A DNA stretch of 55,209 bases from Clostridia bacterium (GCA_017523615.1 JAFWWK010000113.1:1-55209); one strand, 5' to 3'; shown: positions 41,773 through 50,666, counted from the first letter of the stretch. Made by a program: numbers and translations. Notes: generated from the sequence alone by a model not told the origin.

Positions 41773-43218
41773 TCAGTTGTCTTTTCTGGGTGCCCTGCGC
41801 AGGAAAGCGGGAACGCCCAATTCGTCCTTCTCTGTCTGGCGGTTCCCCGTGCTCTGGGGCTGCGCCTGCGCCTGCTGCGCGGGAGGAGCGTAAGACGGCT
41901 GGGTATCCGGCGCGTACGCAGTCTGTACCGGCGCCGCCTGGGGGGCGAAGGTCTGGGGCGCGCCGCCGGGGGCCGTGGGGGGCATGTACTGCTGGGGGGC
42001 CTGCTGGGGATAATATCCCGGCGTTCCGGCAGGCTGGTAGGTCCTGGGAGGCACGATGGGCCTCGCGCCGCCGTAATAACCCTGATCGCCCCCGTACATG
42101 GACGGATCGGGCGCTTCAAATGTTTCCTCCGGCGTTTCCTGAGGCTTCATACGCCCCTCATAGGGATTATAGGAACCGCTTCCGGGGTATGCGCCTGTCT
42201 GCTGGGCCGGGGCGGCCGGCTGAGCGGCTTTTGCCTGTTTCCTGGGACGGGTGGGAAAAGCGTTCTTTTCAAAGCCCGTCGCGATGACCGTGATGCGGAC
42301 CTCATCCTCCATGGTCTCGTCGATGCCGGCGCCAAAGATGATATTGGCCTCATTGTCGGCGTTCTGCATGATCAGGCTGGCGGCCTCGTTCACATCCATG
42401 ATGCTCATGTCCGGTCCGCCGGTGATGTTGATCAGGACGGCCCTCGCGCCGTCGATCTTGGTCTCAAGCAGCGGAGAGGCTATGGCGTTCTTCGCGGCGT
42501 CCACCGTCTTGGTCTCGCCCTTGCCGGTGCCGATGCCCATATGCGCCATCCCGCCGGATTCCATGACGGTCTTCACGTCTGCAAAGTCCAGGTTGATCAG
42601 GGCGGGCTGGCTGATAAGGTCCGAAATACCCTGGATTCCCTGGCGAAGCACATCGTCGGCGATACGGAAGGCTTCCAGCATGCTGGTCCCCTTGCTGACC
42701 ACCTGAAGCAGCCTGTCGTTGGGGATGACCACCAGGGTATCCACGGTCTGCTTCAATTCGTTGATGCCCATGTCGGCGTTCTTCATGCGCTGCTTGCCCT
42801 CAAATGCAAAGGGCTTGGTGACGACGGCAATGGTCAGGCAGTTGTTCTCCCTCGCCACCTCAGCAACGATGGGCGCCGCGCCGGTGCCGGTGCCGCCGCC
42901 CATTCCGGCGGTAACGAACACCAGATCCGCGCCTTTGAGCGCCTGGGCGATCTCTTCGCGGCTCTCTTCGGCGGCCCTGCGGCCGATATCGGGCTGAGCC
43001 CCGGCGCCAAGACCCTTGGTGAGCTTTTCGCCGATCTGGATCTTGGTGTCCGCTTTGGCCAGGGTGAGCGCCTGGCGGTCGGTGTTCACAGCGATGAATT
43101 CCACCCCGCGAAGGCCGGCGTCCACCATCCGGTTCACCGCGTTGGTACCGCCGCCGCCGCAGCCCACTACCTTGATGGACGCGAATGAACTTTGTTCTAC
43201 CTGAATTTCAAAAGGCAT
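41773..43218 (-). CDS. ftsZ: Cell division protein FtsZ with long linker
   Basis: FtsZ is the tubulin-like GTPase that forms the division ring. The GTPase domain (about 1-317) has [16 protein letters not shown] (17-32), GGGTGTG (108-114), NTDRQAL and INITGGPDM. The linker (about 318-464) is 147 residues, rich in Pro, Gln, Ala and Tyr, much longer than the roughly 50 residues of Bacillus. The C-terminal peptide [15 protein letters not shown] (465-479) is the conserved tail that binds FtsA and others. It stands 52 bp after ftsA and ends ahead of a very strong terminator. Confidence 0.95.
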   Translation of the reverse strand: MPFEIQVEQSSFASIKVVGCGGGGTNAVNRMVDAGLRGVEFIAVNTDRQALTLAKADTKIQIGEKLTKGLGAGAQPDIGRRAAEESREEIAQALKGADLVFVTAGMGGGTGTGAAPIVAEVARENNCLTIAVVTKPFAFEGKQRMKNADMGINELKQTVDTLVVIPNDRLLQVVSKGTSMLEAFRIADDVLRQGIQGISDLISQPALINLDFADVKTVMESGGMAHMGIGTGKGETKTVDAAKNAIASPLLETKIDGARAVLINITGGPDMSIMDVNEAASLIMQNADNEANIIFGAGIDETMEDEVRITVIATGFEKNAFPTRPRKQAKAAQPAAPAQQTGAYPGSGSYNPYEGRMKPQETPEETFEAPDPSMYGGDQGYYGGARPIVPPRTYQPAGTPGYYPQQAPQQYMPPTAPGGAPQTFAPQAAPVQTAYAPDTQPSYAPPAQQAQAQPQSTGNRQTEKDELGVPAFLRRAPRKDN

Positions 43219-43270
43219 GTTTCCATCCTCCCGATCTTAAGTGATATCCGTTGAAAGGGCCCGCAGGGCC

Positions 43271-44449
43271 TCAGTTGCCGCCGAAGAGATTCCTGAAGAA
43301 CCCTCCGATGCCGTTGGAGCTTTCGCTGCTCTTCACCGTGGAAATGACCAGGTCCACCAGTCCCAGGGCGCTGGAATAGGCCGGGGACGACATCTTGACG
43401 GTCTTCCGGGGAAGCTCCCTCACAGTCCTGTTGATCTTGGCCGCCAGGTATTCCCTTCCACCCCGGTTGATCGCCATGCCGCCGCCGGTAAAATACACCG
43501 CGGACCAGTTGCCCAGCTTGATCCCGCTCGAGTCGATGGCGTCCCTGACGCTTTCGCAAATCTCCTCCGCCCTGGGCTCCAGTACTCTTTCTACTTCTTC
43601 CCTTTTGAAGGTGACGGTGCTGCCCTGGATGTCGGTGGTCACAAATTCTTCCTGTCCGGCGGTGATGCCGTAAACATAATTGCGTTTGATCTCTTCCGCG
43701 GAGGTCAGCGGGATACTCAGGCCGATCGCAAGATCCGCCGCGATGTGTCCGCCCCCCAGAGGGATGGCCTTCATAAAAGTGATCGCGTCACCCTCCAGGA
43801 TCATCACCTCGGTCACAAGGTATCCCATATCCACCAGGACGGTCTTCCTGTCACGTTCATCCTCGCTGATATAAAGCATGGCCTGTCCCGCCGGCGTGGA
43901 GAAGAATCCGTCCACACCGATGTCCAGGGCCCTGAGGCGTTCGGTCACGTCCCGGATAAAAAAATCCTCAGCGGTCACAAACGAGACCAGCCCCTTCAGC
44001 TCATACCCGCGCATGCCGGTGGGTTCGATGGTCTTTTTGCCGTCGTCAACGACAAACCATGCCGGCGAACGATGGATGACCGTCCCCCGGATGTCGCCCA
44101 GCTGGTTCGCAGCCTTGCTGAACAGGTCAGCGACGTCCTTCGGGCTGACCTTCGGATCTGCGCCTTGAATGGCTACCTTGGGCTCTACCGTATACACCCT
44201 GGAAAAAGCCGCGGGGACCCCCACATAGATTTCTCTGATCCTGCAGCCCGCCTGGTTCTCGGCTTCCTGGACCGATTTATTGATCGCATCCACAAGGGCG
44301 TCCGGATTGATCCAGTTGTTGTCAAGATAACCGTCGTACATGGCAATGCCCGTGCCGGCGATATCACACCGCTGGCCGCCGTTGAGCTCGGCCACCACCG
44401 TGATGATCTTGTTCGTCCCGAAATCAAGCGCCGCAATGGTCTTGTTCAT
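43271..44449 (-). CDS. ftsA: Cell division protein FtsA
   Basis: FtsA is the actin-like protein that ties FtsZ to the membrane. The 392-residue protein has the ASKHA start MNKTIAALDFGTNKIITVVAEL, the 1C region IYVGVPAAFSRVYTVE, TVLVDMGYLVTEVMIL (phosphate loop 2) and AVYFTGGGMAINRG. The C-terminal GIGGFFRNLFGGN is the amphipathic membrane helix. It has its own promoter (44518-44546) separated from ftsQ by a terminator, so ftsA-ftsZ form a distinct unit. Confidence 0.93.
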   Translation of the reverse strand: MNKTIAALDFGTNKIITVVAELNGGQRCDIAGTGIAMYDGYLDNNWINPDALVDAINKSVQEAENQAGCRIREIYVGVPAAFSRVYTVEPKVAIQGADPKVSPKDVADLFSKAANQLGDIRGTVIHRSPAWFVVDDGKKTIEPTGMRGYELKGLVSFVTAEDFFIRDVTERLRALDIGVDGFFSTPAGQAMLYISEDERDRKTVLVDMGYLVTEVMILEGDAITFMKAIPLGGGHIAADLAIGLSIPLTSAEEIKRNYVYGITAGQEEFVTTDIQGSTVTFKREEVERVLEPRAEEICESVRDAIDSSGIKLGNWSAVYFTGGGMAINRGGREYLAAKINRTVRELPRKTVKMSSPAYSSALGLVDLVISTVKSSESSNGIGGFFRNLFGGN

Positions 44450-44517
44450 CGTACATCAACTCCCGATCCAGGTTCGTGTTTCGCATAAATGCAAAACCTT
44501 GCCCAATCTTTCACTTT

Positions 44518-44546
44518 ATTGTAACCTTTTCGTAGTAATTTGACAA
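44518..44546 (-). promoter_or_regulatory. Promoter of ftsA-ftsZ
   Basis: TTGTCA (44546-44541) and TACAAT (44523-44518) are 17 bp apart on the minus strand, about 70 bp before ftsA. The leader contains an imperfect palindrome (GTTTCGCAT / ATGCAAAAC, 44478-44497). Confidence 0.8.
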
Positions 44547-44652
44547 GTCTCCGGAACAAAAAAATGTTTATTTTGTAAGAATGAATTCATACATAATTCT
44601 GAAAATACCAAAGTCCGTTTCACAGGCGCCTGGAAACGGCTCTTAAACAGCC

Positions 44653-44688
44653 AAAAAAGAGCAAAAGCCCGATCTGGATCAATCGGGC
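44653..44688 (-). terminator. Terminator overlapping the ftsQ stop codon
   Basis: On the minus strand the stem GCCCGAT (44688-44682) / ATCGGGC (44673-44667) has an 8-nt loop and is followed by TTTTGCTCTTTTTT. The ftsQ TGA lies within the loop, so ribosomes reaching the stop codon would cover the hairpin. Confidence 0.8.
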
Positions 44689-45401
44689 GTGTAGGTGATA
44701 CTGCCTGGGACCGACGCGTCAAGGCTTCCCGGAGCCATATCGTAAATACGCATATATTCAAGGACGCCCCTGATCGTAAGGAGCTTGGCCCGCATGTCCT
44801 TTGCATCACCAAGGAAAATGGGGTATCCTTCCCTGCTGGTCAGAAAGAGGCGGTTGGGATCGGAACAGTTGATCTCGGAGAATAGTCCCATCACGTCCTG
44901 TACCAGCATCTCGTCAAGGATCAGTGTACAGGCCTTCAGCTGCTCGGGATTCGAGCTGCCCACAACGCTCCCCACCCGTACTTCCCTGACGGTCATCCCG
45001 GTGACGCTGATCCATCCCTGCGCGTCAGCTTCACCGATCTTTTCAAGGATCATGCCTTCCCGATCCATCAGATACAGGCCGTTGGTGCTTTTTAACACGC
45101 AGCAGGGGGTCTTCTCGGTGACAAACAGCGTCAGGCGGTTGGGAAAGGTCTTTTCAAGCTTCCTGTACACAAGATACCTGTTGGAATTGATGCCTTCGGC
45201 AATGCGTTCCTCATTGACGAAAAAATAGGAGGCGCCGCCATCAAGCCCGGCAAGGGTCACGATGTCCCCGGTGGGGATCCTGGAATTTCCTTCGACCCTG
45301 ACCGAATGGATCCTGAAAACAGTTTCATTCAGGATCACAAGGACAGCGATCAAAAGGATCGCCAGCAGGATCACCCTCCTGACGGTACTTCGGCTTTTCA
45401 T
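44679..45401 (-). CDS. ftsQ: Cell division protein FtsQ/DivIB
   Basis: FtsQ/DivIB is a membrane-anchored division protein with a POTRA domain. The 240-residue protein has a cytoplasmic basic start (MKSRSTVRR), a helix VILLAILLIAVLVILNETVF (about 10-29), then the POTRA strand IHSVRVEGNSRIPTGDIVTLAGL and VYRKLEKTFPNRLTLFVTEKTP, the standard POTRA ending. It ends in GSITYTPD with the stop in a terminator loop. The start at 45401 is behind GGGGAGG (7-bp spacing); an ATG at 45422 has none. It follows murD by 27 bp. Confidence 0.9.
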   Translation of the reverse strand: MKSRSTVRRVILLAILLIAVLVILNETVFRIHSVRVEGNSRIPTGDIVTLAGLDGGASYFFVNEERIAEGINSNRYLVYRKLEKTFPNRLTLFVTEKTPCCVLKSTNGLYLMDREGMILEKIGEADAQGWISVTGMTVREVRVGSVVGSSNPEQLKACTLILDEMLVQDVMGLFSEINCSDPNRLFLTSREGYPIFLGDAKDMRAKLLTIRGVLEYMRIYDMAPGSLDASVPGSITYTPD

Positions 45402-45428
45402 TCTCCGTCCTCCCCTTGCCATGTTTTC

Positions 45429-46823
45429 TTACAGTTTGTTCACGATCTCCTTGAAAACCCGTCCCCGCTCCTCGAAATCCTTGAACATATCAAAGGAAGC
45501 GCACGCGGGGGACAGAAGCACATTCCACCCCTCGCGGCAGAGGCTTTCGGATATCCTGACAGCTTCCTCCATATCTCCCGCCCGAACGGTCTCGGTATAC
45601 CCGACTGCTTTCAGACTCTGTTCTATTTTTTCCGCCGTATCGCCGATGATCACGCATTTTCTTATCATGGGACTGGCCTTTATCAGGCGGGACAGCCCGT
45701 CAAAGGAAACGTGTTTGTCATATCCCCCAAGGATCAGGATCGTCGGCCGGTCCATGGCCAGGACCGCTTTTTCTGTGGAATCGCAATTGGTCCCTTTGGA
45801 GTCGTTGATATACCTGACGCCGTCTTTTTCACGGACAAATTCGATCCTGTGCTCCACGCCATTGAAGGTCCTCAGCGTCTTAGCCACGTTTTCCCGGCTG
45901 ATGCCCATGGACAGCGCCAGGGCAGAGGCTGCCATGGCATTCTCCAGGTTATGCCTGCCGGGGATGTAGATGTCCTCCGCTGGGATGATCCCGGTCTCCC
46001 TGCCGTCGATCCTGGCTGTAACGATCCCATTTTTCAGAAACAGACCTTCTTCTGTTTCGTTCAGGGAGGAAAACATCAGGACCCTCGGACGAATATCCGT
46101 CATCACCCGGGTCAGGGGGTCTTCCATGTTCAATACCGCCGTATCGTTTTCATCCATTGCGTCAAAGATGTGCCGTTTCAGCCCGGTATATACCTCCATG
46201 GTCCCGTGACGGTTCAGATGATCTTCCGTCACGTTCAGTACCGCCGCCGCCCGAGGATGAAAACGGACCGTCGTCTCCAGCTGAAAGCTGGAGACCTCCG
46301 CGACCAGTTTATCCTCTTTCCGGCATTCAGTCAAGGACTGGGAAAAGGGATATCCGATATTACCGCAGGCATGCCTGCCCTTTCCTTCAGCGCCAAACAT
46401 TTCCGAAAGAAGGGTCACGGTGGTCGTCTTTCCGTTGGTGCCGGTAACAGCCGCGTATTCGCAGGGGCACAGAAGGGAAGCGAATTCCAATTCTCCTGTC
46501 ACCGGGATCCCAAGGCGATCTGCTTCCCTGACCACCGGCGCATTCAGCGGCACGCCCGGCGAGATCATCACGATGTCGCTGTCCTTCACCCTCGCCGTCC
46601 CGTCCTCGCCCAGCGCTTCACAAACTCCTGTCCCATCCAGCGGAGAGAGAGCCTCGCCAAGTTCCTCCCTCTTTTTTGTATCCGTTATCGTAACGATAGC
46701 GCCGATCTCGTTCGCCAGCGCCGCGGCCGCCACGCCGCTCCTCGCCATTCCTACGATCAGCATCTTCCTTCCCTTGAATACCGTTCCTTTTTTCAGCACG
46801 ATTTCCCGTTCCGTGATCTTCAT
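45429..46823 (-). CDS. murD: UDP-N-acetylmuramoyl-L-alanine--D-glutamate ligase
   Basis: MurD adds D-glutamate to UDP-MurNAc-alanine in the cytoplasm. The 464-residue protein has MLIVGMARSGVAAAALANE (UDP-binding), VTGTNGKTTTVTLLSEMF (ATP loop), EVSSFQLETT, VLNVTEDHLNRHG and YINDSKGTNCDSTEKAV (C-terminal domain). The start at 46823 follows GAGGTGAAAAGG; an ATG at 46844 has no site. It lies between murE and ftsQ, 66 bp after murE. Confidence 0.94.
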   Translation of the reverse strand: MKITEREIVLKKGTVFKGRKMLIVGMARSGVAAAALANEIGAIVTITDTKKREELGEALSPLDGTGVCEALGEDGTARVKDSDIVMISPGVPLNAPVVREADRLGIPVTGELEFASLLCPCEYAAVTGTNGKTTTVTLLSEMFGAEGKGRHACGNIGYPFSQSLTECRKEDKLVAEVSSFQLETTVRFHPRAAAVLNVTEDHLNRHGTMEVYTGLKRHIFDAMDENDTAVLNMEDPLTRVMTDIRPRVLMFSSLNETEEGLFLKNGIVTARIDGRETGIIPAEDIYIPGRHNLENAMAASALALSMGISRENVAKTLRTFNGVEHRIEFVREKDGVRYINDSKGTNCDSTEKAVLAMDRPTILILGGYDKHVSFDGLSRLIKASPMIRKCVIIGDTAEKIEQSLKAVGYTETVRAGDMEEAVRISESLCREGWNVLLSPACASFDMFKDFEERGRVFKEIVNKL

Positions 46824-46889
46824 CCTTTTCACCTCGAATATCATCCAGCCAAGAAAAAGGCCCGGTCCGAACCCGAGCCTTCGTCAAGT

Positions 46890-48362
46890 TTATTGGTCCT
46901 GATGCCCGGCCGCGATCTCCTTAAGCAATCTCTGAACCACTGTTTTTTCGTTAAACGGACGTTTGACGCCCCTGATCTCCTGATAGGTCTCGTGGCCCTT
47001 GCCCGCCAGGATGATCATGTCCCCGTCCCCAGCATGCTCCATAGCGTACCTGATGGCATCCTTTCGGTTTTCGATCACCTTATATTCTCCATCAGTACGG
47101 CGGACCCCTTCCTCAATGGCCGCCAAGATCTCATACGGGTCCTCGCTCCTGGGGTTGTCGCTGGTCAGGATGCTCAGGTCCGCCAGCCTTCCGGAGATCT
47201 CACCCATCAGAGGGCGTTTCAGCTTGTCCCTGTCCCCGCCGCAGCCAAACACACAGATCACCCTGCCCCGGGCAAATTCCCTTACCGTGTTCAGGATGTT
47301 CTCCAACGCGTCCGGAGAATGTGAATAATCCAGGATCACCTTGTACGGTGTCCCTGTTTCAAGCATTTCCGCCCGTCCGGGCACGGCCCTGACGCTTTCA
47401 AGGGCCTCTGTGATGACCTCCGGCTTGACTCCCATGATCATGCCCACACTGGCAGCCGCAAGCGCGTTGTACACATTGAAGGTCCCGGTCAGCTGAAGCT
47501 TTACCGGGTATTCCCACATCCCGGAAAAACCCATGGTAAAGCCCACGCCGTTTTCGGTGATCTCGATATCCCTGGCGTACAGGTCCGCGTTCTGGGCGAT
47601 GCCATAAGTCATCCGGGGGACATTGAGGCCGCGAATGATCTCCGCGCCTTTTTCATCATCGGCGTTGACCGTCGCGGCATTGATCCATTTGGCGTCGAAG
47701 AATGTTTTTTTGCATTGGAAATAGTTTTCCATCGTGCCGAAAAGGTCCAGATGGTCCTGCGACAGGTTGGTATAGCACCCCGCCTCAAAATGCAGTCCTT
47801 CCAGGCGTCCCATATTCAGCGCGTGTGCGGACACCTCCATGCTCACGCAGGTCACACCCTCGTCAGCCATCTGCCGGAGGGTCCTGTGCAGGTCGATGGG
47901 TTCAGGGGTAGTAAATTCGCTTTTCAGGTATTTCGTGCCGATCATGTTGCCGGTGGTGCCGATCAGGCCGCATTTATATCCGGCTTTTTCCATAATGGCT
48001 TTCATCAGGTAGCTGGTGGTGGTCTTTCCCTTGGTACCGGTGACTCCCAGGATCTTCATCCCGCGGGCAGGAAATCCAAAAAAAGCCTGTGACATCGCTG
48101 TCATGGCCTTCCTGCCGTTGGTGACCAGGACCTGGGGGACCGGAATGTCGTCCAGCCATTTTTCCACCGCAAGACATACAGCGCCGTTTTTGACCGCCTG
48201 GTCCGCAAACCGATGGGAATCATACCTGGCTCCCGAAATGCAGAAAAACAGCGCCTTGTGCATGGGTTTTCGCGTGTCCATGGCCAGGTCGTCAATTTCA
48301 CAGTCCCCCCGGATGTCCACCGCCTCAGATGAACACATCCGGACCAATTCTGATAATAACAT
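46890..48362 (-). CDS. murE: UDP-N-acetylmuramoyl-tripeptide synthetase, meso-DAP type
   Basis: MurE adds the third residue of the peptidoglycan stem. The 490-residue protein has ILGVTGTKGKTTTSYL (ATP loop), EFTTPEPIDLHRTL, YTNLSQDHLDLFGT and TSDNPRSEDP near residue 415; DNPR is the motif of meso-diaminopimelate enzymes. The start at 48362 follows GGAAGGG at 8-bp spacing. It follows the ftsL-like gene at 53 bp. The expected neighbour penicillin-binding protein gene is absent between the two. Confidence 0.94.
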   Translation of the reverse strand: MLLSELVRMCSSEAVDIRGDCEIDDLAMDTRKPMHKALFFCISGARYDSHRFADQAVKNGAVCLAVEKWLDDIPVPQVLVTNGRKAMTAMSQAFFGFPARGMKILGVTGTKGKTTTSYLMKAIMEKAGYKCGLIGTTGNMIGTKYLKSEFTTPEPIDLHRTLRQMADEGVTCVSMEVSAHALNMGRLEGLHFEAGCYTNLSQDHLDLFGTMENYFQCKKTFFDAKWINAATVNADDEKGAEIIRGLNVPRMTYGIAQNADLYARDIEITENGVGFTMGFSGMWEYPVKLQLTGTFNVYNALAAASVGMIMGVKPEVITEALESVRAVPGRAEMLETGTPYKVILDYSHSPDALENILNTVREFARGRVICVFGCGGDRDKLKRPLMGEISGRLADLSILTSDNPRSEDPYEILAAIEEGVRRTDGEYKVIENRKDAIRYAMEHAGDGDMIILAGKGHETYQEIRGVKRPFNEKTVVQRLLKEIAAGHQDQ

Positions 48363-48414
48363 CTTTATAGCCCTTCCTGATGGACAGCCCATCATATACC
48401 CTCACGCCCGTGGG

Positions 48415-48969
48415 TCAACGGCCGGCTCTGCCGCTTTCCATCACGATGGGACCCGTTCCGTCGGAAACATACACAGCCTCCTCGACCGCGTCCTTTTCCA
48501 CCGATCCCGCAAAGTTCTCTACCTGGAGCACCTTGATCTCCACGGTGTTGCTTTCATCCGACGCCACCATCTTAAGCCTTGTCACAGCAATGATACCGAT
48601 CCTTGAAAGGTCCCTGACCTCCGCCACCTGCCGGCGAAGGACGACATTATCCCTCCTGGTCTCATCCATCCTGGCCACGATATCATTTACCCTGTCTTCC
48701 ATGGACTTGACCGCCATGAACCTGGAAATGGTCACGCAGCTGCATACAAAAAGAACGATCGCCACAGCAACCACCGCGGTCTTGAACGAGACGGTCCTTG
48801 TTTCCTGCCTGTGCCTGCGCTGAACGTTCGCGTCAGCACGGAAGCAGCCGGCAAGATCGGTCCCGGCCTCGGAATCGGGCAGATACGCCGCATCCCCGAT
48901 GCCAAAGCGGAGGTTGCTGCCCGCCGCTGCCACGCCGGTATTCTGATATCTTCCTGTCCTGATATTCAT
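48415..48969 (-). CDS. ftsL: FtsL-like division protein
   Basis: FtsL is a bitopic septum protein that forms a complex with FtsB/DivIC and FtsQ. The 184-residue protein has a 60-residue cytoplasmic part, one helix (about 62-83, FKTAVVAVAIVLFVCSCVTI), then a coiled coil MEDRVNDIVARMDETRRDNVVLRR (shown in part, about 90-113) and IGIIAVTRLKMV, the usual FtsL ending. The extra C-terminal 50 residues (VEIKVLQVENFAG...) are longer than in Bacillus. Position between mraZ and murE agrees; the identity rests on layout more than on sequence. Confidence 0.75.
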   Translation of the reverse strand: MNIRTGRYQNTGVAAAGSNLRFGIGDAAYLPDSEAGTDLAGCFRADANVQRRHRQETRTVSFKTAVVAVAIVLFVCSCVTISRFMAVKSMEDRVNDIVARMDETRRDNVVLRRQVAEVRDLSRIGIIAVTRLKMVASDESNTVEIKVLQVENFAGSVEKDAVEEAVYVSDGTGPIVMESGRAGR

Positions 48970-48992
48970 CAGTTATCCTTCTTCCTGAAAGG

Positions 48993-49526
48993 TCACTGCA
49001 GTTTCTGCGCCCTGGCAACAGCGGCATACACATCGGGGAAATCCTCCCCAAAGCATACATCCTCCGCCTGAGATTTCGTGGCTTCCTGAACGATGATATG
49101 GTCATAGGATCCGCTGACATCCACGTCCCTGGTTTCCCCGAGGAACTTTGCGCGCAGGGCGGCGGGAAGCAGGATCCTTCCCTGGCTGTCCATCTCGCTG
49201 TCGACAAAGGAGTACTTGGTAAACATGTCCAGGATCCGCCTGATCTCCGCATCCTTCCGGCACAGGGCCAGGTATTCATTCCTGCGCTCCACCCATGCCT
49301 TGAGGGGATACACCGCGATCTTTTTAAAATCCGGCGAAGGACATACAGCGAATCGGGTCCCCAGGGATTCACGGAACGCCACGGGAATGATCAGCCTTCC
49401 CTTTGCGTCCAGGCCGTGCGTATAATTCCCGGTAAAACCCAGGTCCCAGGACATGTCGGCGGATGACAGGGAAGCAGCCGCGTCCGGTGTGCCGCCACCG
49501 GTCGTGACATCACGATCCTCCTCCAT
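48993..49526 (-). CDS. mraZ: Transcriptional regulator MraZ with N-terminal extension
   Basis: MraZ is the DNA-binding repressor of the division cluster. Two SpoVT/AbrB-type repeats are visible: GLDAKGRLIIPVAF and EMDSQGRILLPAAL. The 177-residue form from the ATG at 49526 (GGTGG ahead) has 35 residues of Ser/Ala/Asp-rich leader before GFTGNYTHGLDAKG; normal MraZ starts almost at that point. An ATG at 49454 would give the usual length but has no ribosome site. A frame from GTG at 49559 would lie within the operator repeats. rsmH, which normally follows, is absent. Confidence 0.88.
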   Translation of the reverse strand: MEEDRDVTTGGGTPDAAASLSSADMSWDLGFTGNYTHGLDAKGRLIIPVAFRESLGTRFAVCPSPDFKKIAVYPLKAWVERRNEYLALCRKDAEIRRILDMFTKYSFVDSEMDSQGRILLPAALRAKFLGETRDVDVSGSYDHIIVQEATKSQAEDVCFGEDFPDVYAAVARAQKLQ

Positions 49527-49534
49527 CTTTTCCA

Positions 49535-49560
49535 CCACACAATCCCCACAATTCGCCACA
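49535..49560 (-). promoter_or_regulatory. MraZ-box-like TGTGG direct repeats
   Basis: On the minus strand TGTGG occurs three times (49560-49556, 49550-49546, 49539-49535), spaced by 10 and 11 bases, just before the mraZ start. MraZ operators in other bacteria are short G-rich direct repeats with about one helical turn spacing, so this is a probable autoregulatory site in the leader. Confidence 0.6.
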
Positions 49561-49577
49561 AAGTGGCCTGTATTTGC

Positions 49578-49606
49578 ATTTTACCCCACCAGGCATCGAA
49601 AAGCAA
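49578..49606 (-). promoter_or_regulatory. Promoter of the mraZ division operon
   Basis: TTGCTT (49606-49601) and TAAAAT (49583-49578) are 17 bp apart on the minus strand, about 50 bp before the mraZ ATG. The spacer contains GGTGGGG. Confidence 0.75.
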
Positions 49607-49931
49607 GGATTATTTTTTATAAGAAATACTCACTTTAGGAATACTTCCGTAATAATAACGTAATATTTTTCATTATTCATCCCATCGTTCCACAATATAT
49701 TGGGGGTGCTATACTTCCGTTCCCCATCAGCTGAACCAGTCATCGACCTAATTGTTAAAATATTTTAAGAAATCGCGATTTTATTACTTAAATATGTCCT
49801 GTTTTGTATATTTTTTTCATAATATACTACAGTTTTCTTTCCTCATCCGCCCAAAAAAAGGATCACAGAACCTCAGGAAACCGTACCACCGCAGTCCGAT
49901 GCCGCGGCGGTTTTCCCGCCCGAACAGAAAT
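49607..49931. other. AT-rich non-coding gap with two perfect palindromes
   Basis: This is the only gap over 300 bp without a gene. It is clearly richer in A and T than its surroundings. It contains the perfect palindromes TTAAAATATTTTAA (49755-49768) and AAATCGCGATTT (49770-49781), nearly adjoining, and runs of T at 49808-49815. No ORF with a ribosome site is visible on either strand. It could be a regulatory or structural spacer between the division operon and the phosphoesterase gene's terminator; nothing else is seen. Confidence 0.6.
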
Positions 49932-49972
49932 GCAAAGCACGCGCCTGAAAGGCGCGTGCTTTGCGTTGTTTT
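49932..49972 (-). terminator. Long hairpin terminator after the metallophosphoesterase gene
   Basis: A perfect 15-bp stem (49932-49946 with 49950-49964, GCAAAGCACGCGCCT and complement) with a 3-nt loop follows 12 bp after the stop codon. The minus side has ATTTCTGTTC and the plus side GTTGTTTTT after the stem, so termination is likely on both strands. Confidence 0.75.
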
Positions 49973-49976
49973 TCTC

Positions 49977-50666
49977 TCATTCCCCGATAGGCACGACCTG
50001 AAAACCAGTCCCGTCACAGGAAACGCAGCGGTAACGGATCCCATCCCTGACGCCGTCAAAGGCGCCTCTGAGAGCGGCGCCGTGCAGATGCCCGTATACC
50101 ACATCCGACGGCGCGTAAGATGCGATCAGGCGGCTCATCCTGGTATGCTCATGCTTTTCATTCAGCGGCGGATAATGGGTCATCACGATCATCCTGCCGC
50201 CCAGCTTTGCGCCCTGCTCCAGGGACATTTCCATCCGGATCAGTTCCCTCTCGTAGATCTTCCGGTTTTCGTCGTCCCCGGCGTTCTCATCCGGATGGGT
50301 CCATCCCCTGGACCCGCAGAACGTGACTCCGTCCAGGCTGACAGCGTCGTTCTGAAGGGCAAACATATTTGCCGGCAGGGCCCGTCTGAGTTTGCCGATG
50401 CTGTTCCACCAGTAGTCATGATTGCCGCGGAGGATGATCTTTTTGCCCGGAAGAACGCCGATCTCGTTCAGGTCTTTCAGGGCGTCATCCATCTGCATGG
50501 CCCACGACAGGTCTCCGGGCAGAAGCACCGTATCCCCCTCGCCCACCTGTTCGATCCAGGATGCGCGGATCTTGTCGAAATGGCCTTCCCAGCGCTTGCC
50601 GAATACATCCATGGTCTTATCCGTCCCGCCCGGAAGGTGCAGATCGGCGATCGCAAATATGCTCAT
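49977..50666 (-). CDS. Calcineurin-like metallophosphoesterase
   Basis: A 229-residue protein with all the metal motifs: AIADLHLPGG (5-14), LPGDLSW, LRGNHDYWW, THYPPLNEK and VYGHLHG, in regular order. It is unlike the phosphoesterase at 6.4 kb, with which it shares only the metal motifs. The substrate is unknown. It starts 3 bp after the zinc-ribbon gene's stop, so the two are expressed together and may act together. Confidence 0.88.
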   Translation of the reverse strand: MSIFAIADLHLPGGTDKTMDVFGKRWEGHFDKIRASWIEQVGEGDTVLLPGDLSWAMQMDDALKDLNEIGVLPGKKIILRGNHDYWWNSIGKLRRALPANMFALQNDAVSLDGVTFCGSRGWTHPDENAGDDENRKIYERELIRMEMSLEQGAKLGGRMIVMTHYPPLNEKHEHTRMSRLIASYAPSDVVYGHLHGAALRGAFDGVRDGIRYRCVSCDGTGFQVVPIGE

